From positions 1 to 64,000 of the forward strand of contig JAKUCV010005550.1 in the NCBI GenBank assembly GCA_028386065.3: a stretch of 64,000 bases of DNA, in the 5' to 3' direction. Below the pieces are notes generated by a model. It searched no databases. It was not told where the DNA came from and saw only the letters and a list, made by a program, of their open reading frames with translations. Origin of the DNA: Turnera subulata (Eukaryota; Streptophyta; Magnoliopsida; Malpighiales; Passifloraceae). The position numbers and the translations under genes are program-made. Shown here one piece after another: positions 46,113 through 58,627 of the stretch; the stretch's first letter is position 1; the number at the start of each line of letters is the position of its first letter.

Positions 46113-48281
46113 GTCTTCATGGATGATTTCTCAGTCTATGGGAAGTCGTTCGATGCATGCTTGGCAAATCTTGCAAAAGTACTTCAAAGATGTGAAGAGG
46201 CCAACCTTGTGCTTAACTGGGAGAAGTGCCACTTCATGGTGAAGGAAGGGATAGTGCTTGGGCACATGGTCTCTGAAAGAGGGATAGAAGTGGATCGTGC
46301 GAAGATAGAAGTTATTGAGAAATTGCCACCACCCAGCTCAGTCCGTGCAATCAGAAGTTTCTTGGGACACGCTGGATTCTATAGGAGATTTATTAAAGAT
46401 TTTTCAAAGGTAGCAAAGCCTTTGACTAATCTTTTAAATAAAGATGTCCCATTTAATTTTGATCAGCAATGTCTCGAAGCTTTCGAGAAGTTGAAGAAAG
46501 CCCTGATTTCAGCACCGATTATGCAACCTCCCGATTGGAGTCTTCCGTTCGAAATCATGTGTGACGCAAGTGATTATGCAGTTGGAGCAGTATTAGGGCA
46601 GAGGAAGGACAACAAGTTGCATGCAATTTACTACTCTAGTAAAACACTAGATGATGCACAAGTAAATTATGCAACCACTGAGAAGGAGCTTCTAGCAGTA
46701 GTCTTTGCTATAACCAAGTTCAGATCTTACCTTCTCGGGTCGAAGGTGATCGTGCACACTGATCATGCTGCACTTAAATACCTTCTCCAGAAGAAAGAGG
46801 CAAAACCAAGATTACTGCGGTGGATCCTACAGCTGCAAGAATTTGATCTTGAGATCAAGGATAAGAAGGGCACAGAGAACCTGGTGGCTGACAATTTATC
46901 AAGACTCACCCAAGCACAAGAACCTAAGGGTGATCTTGAATTGCCTATCGATGACTCCTTTCTTGATGAAAATCTTGCAGCCATCTCAAGAGTGGTGCCT
47001 TGGTATGCAGACTTTGTCAACTTTCTAGTAAGTGGTGTTCTACCCCCAGATTTGAGCTATCGCCAAAAGAAGAAGTTTTTATTTGACATTAGGCAATATA
47101 TCTGGGAAGAGCCACTGCTCTTCAAAAGATGCTCGGACGGGATCATACGTAGATGCCTTCCAGAAGAGGAAGTAGAAGATGTTCTTATGCAGTGTCATGC
47201 CTCCGCATATGGAGGTCATGCAGGAGCATGGAAGACAGCGGCAAAGGTCCTCCAGAGCGGTTTTTATTGGCCAAACCTTTTCAAAAATGCGAAACACTTC
47301 ATTCAGACATGTGATCGATGTCAAAGAACGGGCAACATATCACAGCGCCAAGAAATGCCCCAGCAAGGCATTCAGGAAGTTGAGCTCTTTGACGTTTGGG
47401 GTATTGATTTTATGGGTCCATTCCCATCTTCTTTCTCTAATCAATACATTTTGGTGGCGGTAGACTACGTTTCAAAATGGGTCGAAGCTATTGCAACTCC
47501 GACGAATGATGCACGAGTTGTAGTCCAATTCCTCAAGAAAATTTTTTCTAGATTTGGAACTCCCCGTGCACTCATCAGTGACGGGGGTACTCATTTTTGC
47601 AATAAGAAGCTAGAGGAACTACTTCGGAGATATGGAGTTACCCACAAGGTAGCCACGCCATACCATCCCCAGACGAGCGGTCAGGTTGAAATTTCCAACA
47701 AAGCCATAAAGAGCATATTAGAAAAAACGGTGAACCAGAAGAGGAAGGATTGGTCATCTAAATTGGATGATACACTCTGGGCCTACCGCACAGCGTATAA
47801 GACACCCATTGGCACAACCCCCTACCGACTTGTGTACGGGAAGTCGTGCCACTTGCCTGTTGAGTTACAGCATAAAGCATACTGGGCAATCAAATTTCTG
47901 AATTTTGATTCCAAGTTGTCAGGAAAGAAAAGGTTGCTGCAACTCAATGAGTTGGAAGAATTACGACTCGACGCTTATGAGAATGCTCGGATCTACAAGG
48001 AGCGTACAAAGCGATGGCACGACAAGCACATTCAGAAAAGGGAGTTAAAGGTTGGAGATCAAGTCCTGCTTTTTAACTCCAGGCTCAAGTTATTCCCAGG
48101 GAAACTTCGCTCAAGATGGACCGGCCCTTACACAATCATAACGGCCTATCCATCCGGCGCATTCGAGATAATGAACCAGGATAAAAGAAGCTTTTCTGTG
48201 AATGGCCAACGACTCAAGCTTTACAACCTTGGAGATCCAATCGAGCCTGAGGCTGTGCAGTTTCTATCTGATCTGCACTAA
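44430..48281 (+). CDS. Athila pol: protease, RT, RNase H, integrase (intact frame)
   Basis: Open for about 1280 codons. Numbering from codon 44472, the protease has CDLGAS at about 110 (D-L-G rather than D-S/T-G, usual in this lineage). RT runs about 450-620 with the catalytic FMDD at about 549. RNase H starts at about 694 ([15 protein letters not shown]). Integrase has an HHCC zinc site (about 906-950) and the D, D35E triad (GIDFMGPF about 977, ISDGG about 1035, E about 1071). Reverse transcription and integration activities are therefore all encoded. It lies after the duplication, far from the gag start, and a stop at 44427 separates it from gag, so translation would be inefficient. There is no ATG of its own at the left edge. 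Confidence 0.9.
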   Translation, partial: EGAPKVAQPKKDEEVKPYVPPVPFPGRLKKAKLDKQFGKFLEVLKKLYVNIPFTEALSQMPAYAKFLKEILSKKRNLEEIGTVALTAECSAVIQNKLVPKLGDPGSFSIPCEIGEVSVKRALCDLGASVSVIPLCINKKLNMGDLKSTSISLQLADRSIKHPVGILEDVPVKIGSFFIPVDFVVLDMKADSNIPIILGRPFLATAGAVIDVQNGKLTLRVGSEEISFDMMQVIKTEIPKSSCYQIDVIDEAVQEVSAQETYADPLLTCIADARSSGDVDEVVAANAQDMDRLPVTSCEEANNYEVLESEAMQSEVQKLELKPLPPKLRYAFLGPESTYPVIISSKLTEEEEEKLLKELRVHRKAIGYAIDDLTGINPSFCTHRILLEDGHKPVIERQRRLNENMKDVVKKEILKLLNAGIIYPISDSEWVSPVHVVPKKGGMTVVPNENNELIPTRTVTGWRMCIDYRKLNKATRKDHFPLPFIDQMLERLAKHSYFCYLDGYSGFFQIPIHPSDQEKTTFTCPYGTFAYRRMPFGLCNAPATFQRCMMAIFSDFIEDIMEVFMDDFSVYGKSFDACLANLAKVLQRCEEANLVLNWEKCHFMVKEGIVLGHMVSERGIEVDRAKIEVIEKLPPPSSVRAIRSFLGHAGFYRRFIKDFSKVAKPLTNLLNKDVPFNFDQQCLEAFEKLKKALISAPIMQPPDWSLPFEIMCDASDYAVGAVLGQRKDNKLHAIYYSSKTLDDAQVNYATTEKELLAVVFAITKFRSYLLGSKVIVHTDHAALKYLLQKKEAKPRLLRWILQLQEFDLEIKDKKGTENLVADNLSRLTQAQEPKGDLELPIDDSFLDENLAAISRVVPWYADFVNFLVSGVLPPDLSYRQKKKFLFDIRQYIWEEPLLFKRCSDGIIRRCLPEEEVEDVLMQCHASAYGGHAGAWKTAAKVLQSGFYWPNLFKNAKHFIQTCDRCQRTGNISQRQEMPQQGIQEVELFDVWGIDFMGPFPSSFSNQYILVAVDYVSKWVEAIATPTNDARVVVQFLKKIFSRFGTPRALISDGGTHFCNKKLEELLRRYGVTHKVATPYHPQTSGQVEISNKAIKSILEKTVNQKRKDWSSKLDDTLWAYRTAYKTPIGTTPYRLVYGKSCHLPVELQHKAYWAIKFLNFDSKLSGKKRLLQLNELEELRLDAYENARIYKERTKRWHDKHIQKRELKVGDQVLLFNSRLKLFPGKLRSRWTGPYTIITAYPSGAFEIMNQDKRSFSVNGQRLKLYNLGDPIEPEAVQFLSDLH

Positions 48282-48830
48282 TCGGCCGGGGCATCATGTC
48301 CAGCTACAAGACGTAAAAGAAGCGCTTATGGGAGGCAGCCCAAGTTTTTCTGCATATTTTCTTCTCAAAAAAAAAAAAAAAAAAGAAAAAAAAAGAAAAA
48401 AAGAGAGAAAAAAAAAATCAAGCACAGGGAACCTATGCAGATATGAGCGCAAGGAGCTTATGTAGGCGAGGAGTGACGTCGAGCAAAGGAGGCTAACTTT
48501 GTAATCTGGAATAAGGCGACACTGGATTAGGCGGGAACCAGATAAAGATAAGCTGAACATGTTCTATCTTTTATTCAAACTTTCCTTCCCTGAAATCCTT
48601 TTTCAAAAAAAAAAACGACTTGATTACAAAAAGGGATGCATATCAGGTTGGAATTTTTGAATAAAGATAATACAATTTTTATCTTTATCTTTTGGTTCCG
48701 TCTAAATGGCAGCTGGGGTATACATTAAACACTATTACTTTATGTGAGAAAAGCAATTCCCACTCACAGCAAAGCAATAGTAACAGTAAAAAAAAAGAGA
48801 GGGGTGAAAAAAAAAAGAACCACGGCCGCC
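48282..48830 (+). other. Athila spacer between pol and the 3' ORF
   Basis: Non-coding, with A-rich tracts at 48367-48417 and 48606-48616. No splice or promoter element is clear. Confidence 0.6.
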
Positions 48831-50762
48831 ATGAAGAAGTTTGGAGACAACCGGCCACTCACCTTGCTGGACAGGTTCGAGCCCCGCCTTAGCCTCTCGC
48901 CACCGCCATCCCGATCGCTGACGCCGCCGGACTGGGAGTCGAGTCCTTCTCCACCACGAGCATTGGAGCCACTCGCCCTCCCTCCACCAGATGGCTTCGT
49001 TCCAAGGTCGCCGGGCGCCATTGCTAGTCGCCGTGCGCCGCCAGCAGGAGCCTCCTCTCCTGGTGCTCCGAAGCCTCGAGCCACGACCGGCAGCAGTGGC
49101 AGCGATCGAGGCCGTGACTCGCCCCCACCTGTTCATCCAGTCCCGGTCCTTGGTCGCCCAGCCGCAGCCCGCCGTGCCAGCTCGCCTGAGAAGGAGAAGC
49201 CCAGCTCCCCGCGCCGCCGCTCATTCCCTCATGCGAAGACAACCACCGGGCTACCACGCCGTCCAGCCCGAGCCGATCCGGTGGCACAACCAAAGTCGGT
49301 CGCTCGTCTTGTGGAGGAGCAAGCTGCTGCCGCCCCTCGTCGCGCTACACCAGCAGAACAGCGGCGCCGCTCCACCCGCGGTCGTACGGCACCGGAGCAG
49401 GCCACCCAGCAGCACCAACAGTAGGAGGCCCCACGCCGGACCTCCACTCCAGCCGCCTCCAGTCCAGCCTCCAAACGGGCCCGCTCGCCATCTCCTGCAC
49501 CCAGGCAGAACAAACCCAAGGGGAGCAGTGGGTCCCGCAAGGAGCGCGCCGCCAGCAGCCACCCCGGCACCGATGCAGCACCACCGAAACGAGCGAAGGC
49601 TGCCACTACATCCCCTGCTCATCGAGGTAACTCTAAAACTCCTCAGAAACAACGTGCACGATCTCCTCCACGTGCACCCAAATTCTTACCCAAGTTTGCA
49701 AGCTCACAACAATCTGACCGTTTCAACTCACTTGCTAAAAGACCCATTATACCTTGCCAGTATATTAATGATGAAGCTGTTGAATTGTTGGGTTTTCGTT
49801 CAGAACTACATGAGTACTTGTCAAATATTGGACTTGTTGAGTTCGGTGCTATCCGTTACCCATCCTATATTGAGTTGACATTGGAGTTCCTTAGCTCATT
49901 CTATTACCGCCTAGATGTTTTTAACAGTGCTGATGAGGGGGATGTGCGTTTTAGACTAGGAGGCCAGGATTACCATATGACCCTACCTTTATTTAATTCA
50001 ATTTTTGGCTTTTCTAATGGGGGTCATAGATTCATCCCTGATAATTTTGATTTCCAATTAGCTTGGGTAGAATTGTCAAAAGATGATAAGGATTTTGATT
50101 CTAGGGCATCTAAGTCAACTCAACTTAGGACTGATGCATTGCGGTATGTGCATCGGGTGCTTTCTCAATCTATTTTTGGAAGGGAACATGGTGGAGGGGT
50201 GGTGAGTCGAGAGGAGCTCTTTTTCCTCCATTGTATGGTTTACGGGGAGAAAGTCAATGTAGGTGCTTTTGTGCTATCTAGGTTTGGTACCCACGTCAAA
50301 TCTTCTATTTCTAAATTGGGTAGTGCAGGATTGATCACTGGTCTTGCTAAACACTATGATATTGATCTTTCTGCTTATAGTGTTGCCCCGGGCAAAACTT
50401 CTTTGGATATTCCCACTGTCATTCATATGGGTTTTAAAATCCCGCACACATATTTTGGAGATCGTGCACGTGTTTTTTTTGATGAGCAGGTTGAGCCGGA
50501 CAGTCAGCATGACCAGCCGACGCAGACTATGCCTCGACCCAACGACCCAGTGCACCTTCCTCCGAAGACATTGGAGAATTTGGAGCTGCTGCCCGAGTTG
50601 ATATTCAAAGTGGACCAAATTGAGCAGAAGTTGATTCGGCTTGTGGAGCATGCCTCAACCACACAGGAGTTCCAGGCCAAGATGATGGAGGTCCTGGCGG
50701 TCCTGAAGCCTTGTGTGAAGGCCCTGCTGGACGATGTTTACGTACTTAGGCATCGTCCTTGA
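48831..50762 (+). pseudogene. Athila 3' ORF (Athila ORF1-type domain), one nonsense codon
   Basis: ATG 48831 has a strong context (gccgccatga). The frame is open to 50762, 644 codons including the final stop, except for one TAG at 49422-49424. The first about 270 codons are GC-rich and code a disordered Pro/Ser/Arg/Ala-rich stretch (SPPPSRSLTPPDWESSP, RPAARRASSPEKEKPSSP) with basic clusters. From about 49700 comes a globular domain (YPSYIELTLEFLSSFYY, LGGQDYHMTLPLFNSIFGFS) of the Athila ORF1 type, ending in a helical C-terminus. The position has led others to call such ORFs envelope-like, but I see no signal peptide or membrane span. Its function is unknown. The stop may be read through or may simply kill it. 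Confidence 0.7.
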
Positions 50763-52207
50763 TGGTTCCTTGCTTCTTTATTTTCTTTTATTATTTCACT
50801 ATATTACTCTTTTTGTTGTTATTTCATTTTTGGGCTATTAACATTTTGAATTTTGCTTGTTTTCTTGGTCAGTGGGGACACTGTCCAAAATAAGTTGGGG
50901 GTGCATGATTCTCCTCCTTTCCCTTTTAGTTATTTTCCTTTGATTTAATTTTAGTTTAGTTTATTTTCGTTTATTACAAATAATTTAGGCCCTAACTCTA
51001 GATTTTCGATTTGATTTTACCTGCTCATTTCTTAATTCAGCTAACAATTGGGATATTAATGCTCTAGGATATGCCGTTCTTCGCATCAAAACTGTGCCAC
51101 CTTAATTTGTTTCTCTTTCTTTGCTTTAAACATGTTGGAAACAACTTTGACAACGCATAACCGTATGATTAATCTGCCTATTACACCTCTGCTTTTCTAA
51201 CTCTTTTTGGCGTTATCTTTAATCTTAGAACAGAATCACTGGACCAATCAAGGCGAAATTTGGCATAGGACATTTGATAAACGGGTGTGATAAAGGCATT
51301 TCTTTCTTTCACCTACTTCACTTTTCCATAAACACTTACTAACCTTTATTTTATTTTTCCATTTTCACCATTTTTGGGCCTTTTCACGATAGCCAATATT
51401 TCTTTCATACCCGCACAGCTACCTTACGCCCATTGAGCTATCGTTTATTTTTCTTTTTAAACTAACCCTTTTTTGTCACTTTGAGAAAATTCATTATTTG
51501 TTCAGTCAAATTTTTGAAGGAATTCTGGCGATCGGCTCACAAAGCACAACGCGCTTATATGATTCTTCGTCTATTGTGCTTTAAGATGGACATTTGAAGA
51601 TGAAGGTAGTTTGGGAAGTTAAGCTGAAAAAAAAAAGAAAAAAAAAACAAACAAAAAGAAGAAATCTCAGCATAACTTCCCTATGCATCCTATCCTAATA
51701 AACAGAGCACAACCTCCTTATGCAGTTTGAGCCAATCCCTGAAGATGTTTACCAGCATATAGACTGATATGATGAATGTTTCTTGAGTGACATTTTTGTT
51801 AGCCTTTTTCCTTTTTCTGTTTAGCCCTAACCTAGCCCCATTACAACCGTACGCAAAGTCCTATTGATCCAAATTGAAAAGTGTCCTATCTATTAGTGGA
51901 GATTGGAAAAGTGATTCTGCTTATGAGATTTGTTTTTCTATTTAAAAACTCAAAATAATCTTTTCAGGTGTTAGTAGGCGGAATATGATCTATCTGGTTA
52001 TGCATCGTTAGATTTTGGGACTGACATGTTTTTGGTATTTGATTTGAGGAATAGGTTGGGTTGGCACCCCTTTTGCTACTTGCACGGCTATCCTGTGCAT
52101 TTTTATTTTCAGTTTCAGTTGACTTGAGAAGTGAGGGCTTTTCACCCTTATCCTTAATTTTCACTGATTTTGCTTAGGGACAAGCAAAAATTCAAGTTTG
52201 GGGGTGT
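50763..52207 (+). other. Athila 3' untranslated region and polypurine tract
   Basis: No coding. A purine/pyrimidine tract around 51630-51665, a decoy aagttgggggtgcatg at about 50893, and the true polypurine tract gtttgggggtgt (52196-52207) immediately before the 3' LTR. Confidence 0.7.
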
Positions 52208-53627
52208 TGATGTGTATGAATTATACACACATTTTGGGGCCTTTTAGTTTATAGATTTGGGCTTTGTTTTATTAAATTGTTATTTATTTAGTTAGCTTTT
52301 CATTTAGTTTTGATTTAATAAACTCTTCCTTTAGCTTTTGTTGATTACAGGTGATATTTGAAAGGATTTGGAAAATTTGGATAGATTCTGGAAGATTGAG
52401 ATATGGTGGTTACTATCTTGGAAAGATTTGAAGATATTGTGAAGATTTATCTTCCAGTGCACGACCTGCCTGTGCGGAACATTTTCACCTGTGCAGAAGT
52501 TCAAATTTCCATTATCCAACATTATCTTCCAAGGATATTTTGAAGAATCTTGTTTGAATTTAGATTAGGATTATTTATTTGTTATTTATCCATGTAAATT
52601 AAATTCAAAAAGTTTGTTTTTGAATTTAATTAGATTAGATCCTAGTTTTGAATTCAAATGAGAGATTTCCTACCATCCTTTCCTGGAGCCTATAAATAGC
52701 AAGGCATTCTAGGAGGAAGGGACACACTTCACACCCTCTCATTCTCTCATTCTTCCATTCTCTCTCAAATTCAAGAGTAGTTCTTCATTAGTTCTTCAGA
52801 GGAAGAGGAGGTTTGCAGCTTAGAGCTTTGTTCAAGTTCTTATTCTTGTAATTCCTTGATCATTACCTGGAATGAAATTCATAAGTATTTTCTTCTCTCT
52901 TTTTATGTTGAGCTAAATCTTTAAAGTCTAGGAATTAGGGGAGGTAGCTTGTCTATTCAATGATGCTATTTGATTTATGAATTGCTTTTAATTCCTTAAT
53001 GATCTATTGTTCATTGATTCAATCTTAGGGCACTTAACTATACTATTTAACTGGCCATTAGATAGTATAAATTCTAGGTAGAGAATTGTTTAGTGACAGC
53101 GTCAATAATCTACCGGAATTGCATAGGTTGAACACTAGGAACTTACCTTGGAAAAGGATGACCTTCTAGTGAAGAATATAATTTGCTTAAGTTGACTATG
53201 CATGAATGCCTTAGTTGTTTCTTCACTAGTGGACACGAAGTTGAAATAGCTAAGTAGGGTCTAAGTCACGCCACGAGAGTGGGTTATTTATTCTGTTTAA
53301 TCAACTAGTCTTTCAAAGAACTTAGGAAATTCAGGAGTTAGGGCAATTATGGTTGCATAGGCTGCTTATGCATACGCGTTGCATGATCTATCTGTGCATG
53401 GTTTTAAAGTTAAGCATCAGAGAATAGGCAAGTGAGCCCCCAAAGTCCTAGACATTTTTTGAATATTGAGAATCCATCTTTTATTATTTCAGCTATTTAT
53501 TTTCTACTCAAATCCAATCTTTATTTGCCTAGACGATCACGAATTATTAAGCGATTAGTACTTAACCTGGTCCCAGAGGACGACCTTGTTTGCTACATCA
53601 ATCTGTGCACTTGCAGAATAGCGTTCA
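52208..53627 (+). repeat. Athila 3' LTR
   Basis: Same ends as the 5' LTR; TATA box at 52691-52698. Followed by the CTCAC target duplication, after which LINE ORF1 resumes. Confidence 0.93.
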
Positions 53628-54020
53628 CTCACCCTAACCCATGTCTCAAATAGCCCAGAACTACCCATATCCCCAAATCAGTCCCTCTCGAGCGTAATTG
53701 ATAGGAAGATTTTGATCGCATTGAAGTCCAAAATGCTTTCAAAGAAAAAGAAGGTTAAAACCTTCAACAGGATTACTGGCAGCATCATTTCAACAAGTAC
53801 CCTAGGAGATTCAGACATTAGAAGAGTTAATAGATGTATCATAGAGGAGGGTCATGACCATGGGGCCCAAGAGTCACAACATCAGATTCAAGTCCACCCA
53901 GACACAGAAGCGGAGCTCACTCTTTAGGTAGGAAACTTGCTGGGATGGGATCAGCAGTCTGATACTGAAGATTTACGATTGGTCGTACGGGAGTTGATTA
54001 TTAAGGAAGGAGAGGAATGA
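53628..54020 (+). pseudogene. LINE ORF1, 3' part
   Basis: Continues ORF1 after the Athila insertion. It has a basic stretch (SKKKKVKTFNRI), then TEDLRLVVRELIIKEGEE before TGA at 54018-54020. Frame changes are present. ORF2 starts 63 bases later. Confidence 0.55.
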
Positions 54021-54083
54021 GACAGGAATCAAGCGGCAGTCTAATCCCTGTGTAGAGTTTTTTCAAAGAGTGAAATCATCCTA

Positions 54084-57000
54084 ATGATTAGTCTAATCTC
54101 ATGGAATATTAGAGGCATGGGATCATCATCAAAACATAAGCAGTTGCAAGACTTGATTTTCAAGTGCAATGCGAATTTTGTGTTTATTTGCTAAACAAAG
54201 ATGTCAAGCATTGATGAGAGGTTTTGTAGGAGATTGTGGAATATCAGAGACTTGGATATTAGGTCTGTCGATGCAGAGGGATCATCCGGTGGCTTCGTGG
54301 TCATGCGGGCTCACTCTTTTTTCGGATCACACGGTGTAGGCTCTCAAGAAATTGGGTGTTAGTAGAGGGCTTCTTTGGTAATGTGAAAGAGAAATTAAGC
54401 ATCTGTTGCATCTATGGAGACACCAACGTTGACAAAAGGGTAGAGATGTGGGATGCGTTACGTGGATTAAGAGATATTTTTACCTCCCCTTGGCTCATTA
54501 TAGGGGACTATAATGAAACTATATCGGTAGAAGATAGACAAAGTACCATAGTATATGCTCGAGGGGTCGGCGCACTCAGGAGCTTTATTGAGCACATGCA
54601 ATTGTGCGAGTATCCACTTACAAGGAGGAAGTTCACCTGGGCCAACCGTTTCGCCGCCAGTCGAATTGATCGAGCAATGGCACACCTGGAATGGAGCTTA
54701 TGCTTCAATTCCCTAATCCTCCATGCTGAGAAGAGAGGATTATCCGACCATTGGCCACTAATCCTCTCCCGAGACAACACTAATTGGGGATTCAGGCCTT
54801 TTAGGTTTCAGGATTGTTGGTGGCAGCATCTAAGTTTCAAGCAAACCATCACAGAACTATGGAATAAGGCAGAATCGGATAGCAATGGAAGATTCAGGCT
54901 CTTGAAAAAACTCAGTCTCTTACGAAAGTACCTAGCAGCCTAGAATAAGGAGTCCTACCGAAATATTGATCAAACAATTTCCAGTCTGCAAGAAGAAATA
55001 GAGAGGATAGATTTCAAAGCTGAGAGTGTAGCATTAGATGCGTTAGAGAAGGAAAGGCAGGGGTGATTAAACTGGAATATCAACAAAAGCTAAAGGAGAG
55101 AGAAACCCTTTGGAGGCAAAAATCAAGAATCAACTGGCTCAAGTTAGGGGACCGTAACTCAAGTTTTTTCCATGCTTCTGCTTGCTCCAGAGGAAGGAAA
55201 AATTCTATATCCTCTATCTCTGTTACAGGTGAGTCCGTATCGGACCCTATATCTATAAAAGAAAAAGCAGTCCTTTATTTTGCAGAATTGTACAAAGATA
55301 AGGGGAGAAGTCGACCTAAGTTGGGAAACCTAAATTTTCCAACGCTTTCATGCGAAGAAGTAGATTCCCTCGAAACTCCTATTACCTTGGAGGAGATAAA
55401 GAGAGCAATCTGGGCTTGTGACGGCACTAAGGCCCCCGGGCCTGATAGTTTCAACATGGGGTTTTATAGACGCTGTTGGGATATGCTAAAAGACGATCTC
55501 CTCAATCTCATCCAAGATTTCTTTGTCTCTGGTAGACTTCCTAAAGGATCCAATGTCTCATACATATCCCTAATTCCAAAAATAGAGGGACCAGAGGCCT
55601 TTGACGACTATAGGCCAATTACACTTGTGAGTGGAGTCTATAAAATAGTATAAAAAATACTATCTTTTAGACTGAAGTCGATTATGCCTAAGATTATTAG
55701 TCGCTCACCTTGCTTTCAACGAAGGCAGAAATATTTTAGATGTTGTCCTGTTGGCATCTGAAATCATTGATTCTCTGAAGAAGAGCAAGACCCCAGCCGT
55801 GGATTGGAAATTAGATTTCCGTAAAGCCTTTGATAGTATTTCATGGGATTACTTGATCGAGGTGATGAAGAATATGGGGTTTGGAAGCAAATGGCGTATG
55901 TGGATCCGCGAGTGTCTGCAGTCATCCCGATTGGCGGTGCTCATCAATGGTTCCCCTTCCAAGGAATTCACCATGAGTAAGGGACTTAAACAAGGGGACC
56001 CCTTATCCCCTCTTCTGTTCTTGATCGCAGCCGAGGGCTTAAAGGTAATGGTCGACACAACTATATCCAAAGATCTAATTGAGAATCTAAGCTTACAGGG
56101 CATACCAGCAAATGTTGTTCAATTTGCAGATGACACCCTACTCCTTGCCAAGGCCGAAGAAACCTCTCTCCTCAATCTCAAAAGGGTGCTCAGATGTTTC
56201 GAATTGATGTCCGGGTTAAGTATAAACTTCTTTAAAAGTGGCCTAGTTGGAGTAAACATGGACACGATCTCTTCCAAGAGGCTTGCTGATCTCCTCCTTT
56301 GCAAAGTGGAGAAACTACCCTTCAAGTACCTAGGTTTACCTTTAGGTGCCAATATGAAGAAAGGCTCTAGCTGGAAACCCATCCTGGAAAATTTTCAACA
56401 AAGACTAAAAACTTGGAAAGCCAGACTTTTGTCCTATGTGGGTCGTGTGGTGATGATAAAATCTGTTCTTTCCTCCCTTCTACTTTACTACATGTCTCTT
56501 TTTAGGATCCCTTGTGCAGTTAACAGAAAACTAATCCAAATCCAACGAAGATTTCTTTGGGGAGGTTCATCGGAGAAACGTAAAATCTACTGGGTTGCTT
56601 GAAGCAAGGTGGCTCGCTCAAAAGAGTGTGGGGGCCTTGGTATTGAACCCCTGACCGTAAAAAGCCATAGCCTATGTTTCAAATGGCTATGGAGATACCT
56701 TCAGGATCAAGATTCAGATTGGGCCCGGCTGATCAAGGCCAAGTGCGAGCTACCTTCTTGCAGCTTTTCACCGGTTTTTGACCCTAATCGGGCGTCCACC
56801 CTCTGGAAGAATATCCTACGATGTTCTATGGAGACGAACTCTTTAGGAACCTCTCTCAAAGACAACCTGCAGATCCGCATAGGAGGAGGCACGGCTATCT
56901 CTTTCTGGTTTGATGCTTGGTGCCCTCTGGGCGTGCTCAGGGAGAAGTACCCTAGACTTTTTCTGCTATCTTGCAAAAAGGAGGTCAATTTGGCAACAAT

Positions 57001-57671
57001 ATCATCAACTGCCCCTTTATCTGATGCTCCAGGTTTGTGGCGTAGGTGCCTTTATGCTTGGGAACGTGAGACCTGCAGCTCGATTGATATAGAATTGTGG
57101 AAGGTGGTCTTTTCATCGGGCTTGAAGGACAGATGGGTGTGGGCCAATGATAAGCAACCTGTGTTCTCAGTCAAAGAGGGGTGTATTTTAGTTGCTAATG
57201 CTTCATCCCCTTACTACAAGCCCACAAACATTTGGTTGGCATTGGACCTCCAAAAATCGAATTCTTTCTTTGGCAGGCTCTCAACGACGGTATCACTATT
57301 AAAGCGAACCTTACCAGGAGAGGAATCTTACCTCCTGACCAGTCCCTGTGTCCTTTTTGCTCCGAAGAAGTGGAAACCTGCTCTCATCTTTTCTTCCATT
57401 GCTTGTTATCTTGGAAACTGTGGCAGCGAATTTGTCAATGGTGGGGAATAGCGTGGACAGCCCCTCAATCTATCTCTGCATGGCTGCAGCAATGGCCGTG
57501 GATGATCAACTCCTCATCACAACGATCCAACTGGATGCTTATTGGTCTAGCCACTATTTGGTCTCTCTGGTGTGCGCGAAACAAGTTAATTTTCGAAGTA
57601 AGGCTGTGTCTAGGGAATGCTTGTTCGATGTAATCTTGGCTGGGGTGTGCTGGTGGTTGAAAGTGCTGTAA
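54084..57671 (+). pseudogene. LINE ORF2: endonuclease, RT, zinc finger, broken
   Basis: ATG 54084 begins MISLISWNIRGMGSS, the start of an APE-type endonuclease. Later parts are IIGDYNET and LSDHWPLIL (near 54750). The RT has TKAPGPDSFNMGFYRRCW, FRKAFDSISWDYL, GLKQGDPLSPLLFLIAAEG and the catalytic FADDTLLLA (about 56127). A CCHC-type zf-RVT motif (CPFCSEEVETCSHLFFHC) lies near 57350-57400. The protein nicks the target and copies LINE RNA there. A stop at about 54195 and at least four frame changes inactivate it. Confidence 0.88.
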
Positions 57672-57945
57672 CCAGAGTTTCCATTTACATACTGTCACTT
57701 GCTGGCTTCAGCTGATACCATCAAGGACTGGAGGGGGGTGGCCAGGAAGTTTGAGTAGCAGTCCAGAATCCAACTCACTGCAATTTTAGCTTCATCGTAC
57801 TTTGAACAGTATATTCTGTCTTAGTTTTGTAGTGTCCTAATCAGTACATTACATTTTAACTTTGTTGTATTATGTGTCATTGGCTCAATGACCCCGTTGT
57901 AGTGATTCAGCTGAATGAATAACATCTCGATTAGCATAAAAAAAA

Positions 57946-58166
57946 AAGATAACTATTTTCTTTTCTACTTTTTAATTTATTCAATCCATTCCTTTTATTA
58001 TTGTTGATTTTCTCACTGATATGATCGGATGATCACTGCGTACATTAATTTAGAGCATAGTGCAGATAGCTACACACACTCAGATATGTATAGACTCCTC
58101 TAATTATTCCTGGGACACTTACTTTGATGGTGGTACTAAAATTATAACATTGACTGAATCATGTAT
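57946..58166 (+). repeat. LINE target duplication and host segmental repeat copy 3 (right part)
   Basis: 57946-57962 repeats the 17-bp target. From 57963 the host repeat continues (attcaatccattcctttta, tagactcctctaatta, gatggtggtactaaaatta), completing the copy begun at 36812. Confidence 0.7.
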
Positions 58167-58627
58167 TTGATGTTGCGAAATGTTTGGGACCTTATACATG
58201 ATTTCTAATCTCACTAGAAATATAGATCAAAACTTTTAAATTTTTTCTTGATTAAATTGGACTTTTTTTTGGATGAATTTAATTAAACTGGATTTTTTCT
58301 GATGAATTTAATTAAACTGGTCGGGTTGGCACCAAAGACCTCTACCATAGAGGCCACCCAGGTTCTAGCCTGGGTGTGGGGCTTTCCTTTAGACGGGTTA
58401 GGAATGGGTTAGGGGTAGTTTAGGTAGATTAGGTTTCAAGTTGCCAAAAAAACAAAATCGCCATAATTAATTTGAATTTGATTGGTAAGATCGTGAATTC
58501 TTGATATGCTTAAGCAGAAGACTGCTTGCTTATCACCGGAACGAATTACAAATTTAAAATTTGGCACACATTCTTTTTAGTTGCCAAAATTTGGCACTTT
58601 TTTTTTCTAAGAAAACGAGAGTAGGAT
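58167..58627. other. intergenic
   Basis: No gene. A 30-base duplication (gatgaatttaattaaactgg, near 58281 and 58301) and a GC-richer stretch at 58322-58400 that might be a worn SINE. Confidence 0.4.

Larger units (their letters stand above)
38586..53627 (+). mobile_element. Athila-lineage Ty3/gypsy element with an internal 2.8-kb duplication
   Basis: LTRs at 38586-40003 and 52208-53627, target duplication CTCAC at 38581-38585 and 53628-53632, a perfect tRNA-Asp primer site and a purine tract. Order: gag, protease, RT, RNase H, integrase, then a long 3' ORF. The gypsy order and the extra ORF with an Athila-type domain place it in Athila. Gag-RT sequence from 40521 to 43315 is repeated at 43318-46112. 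By eye the LTRs differ by about 12 substitutions and 2 indels, so the insertion is fairly recent. Gag has a frameshift, so it is probably not autonomous. Confidence 0.93.
36850..57947 (+). mobile_element. L1-type LINE, full length, split by an Athila element
   Basis: A 17-bp target duplication brackets the element, which ends in a run of about ten A (57938-57947). Without the nested Athila (38586-53627) and its CTCAC duplication the LINE is about 6.05 kb, the usual full length of a plant L1. It has ORF1 (RRM plus DUF4283-like region) and ORF2 (endonuclease, RT, zinc finger). Both ORFs are broken. Confidence 0.88.

Noticed and set aside
48744..48830. Upstream extension of the Athila 3' ORF
   Set aside because: The frame is open, but the first codon is GTG; ATG 48831 has a strong initiation context.
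48735..49652. Several long ORFs in other frames over the GC-rich stretch
   Set aside because: High GC removes stop codons in all frames; only the frame leading into the Athila domain has continuity.
58322..58450. Possible second SINE
   Set aside because: The B-box-like sequence is weak and no clean target duplication was found.
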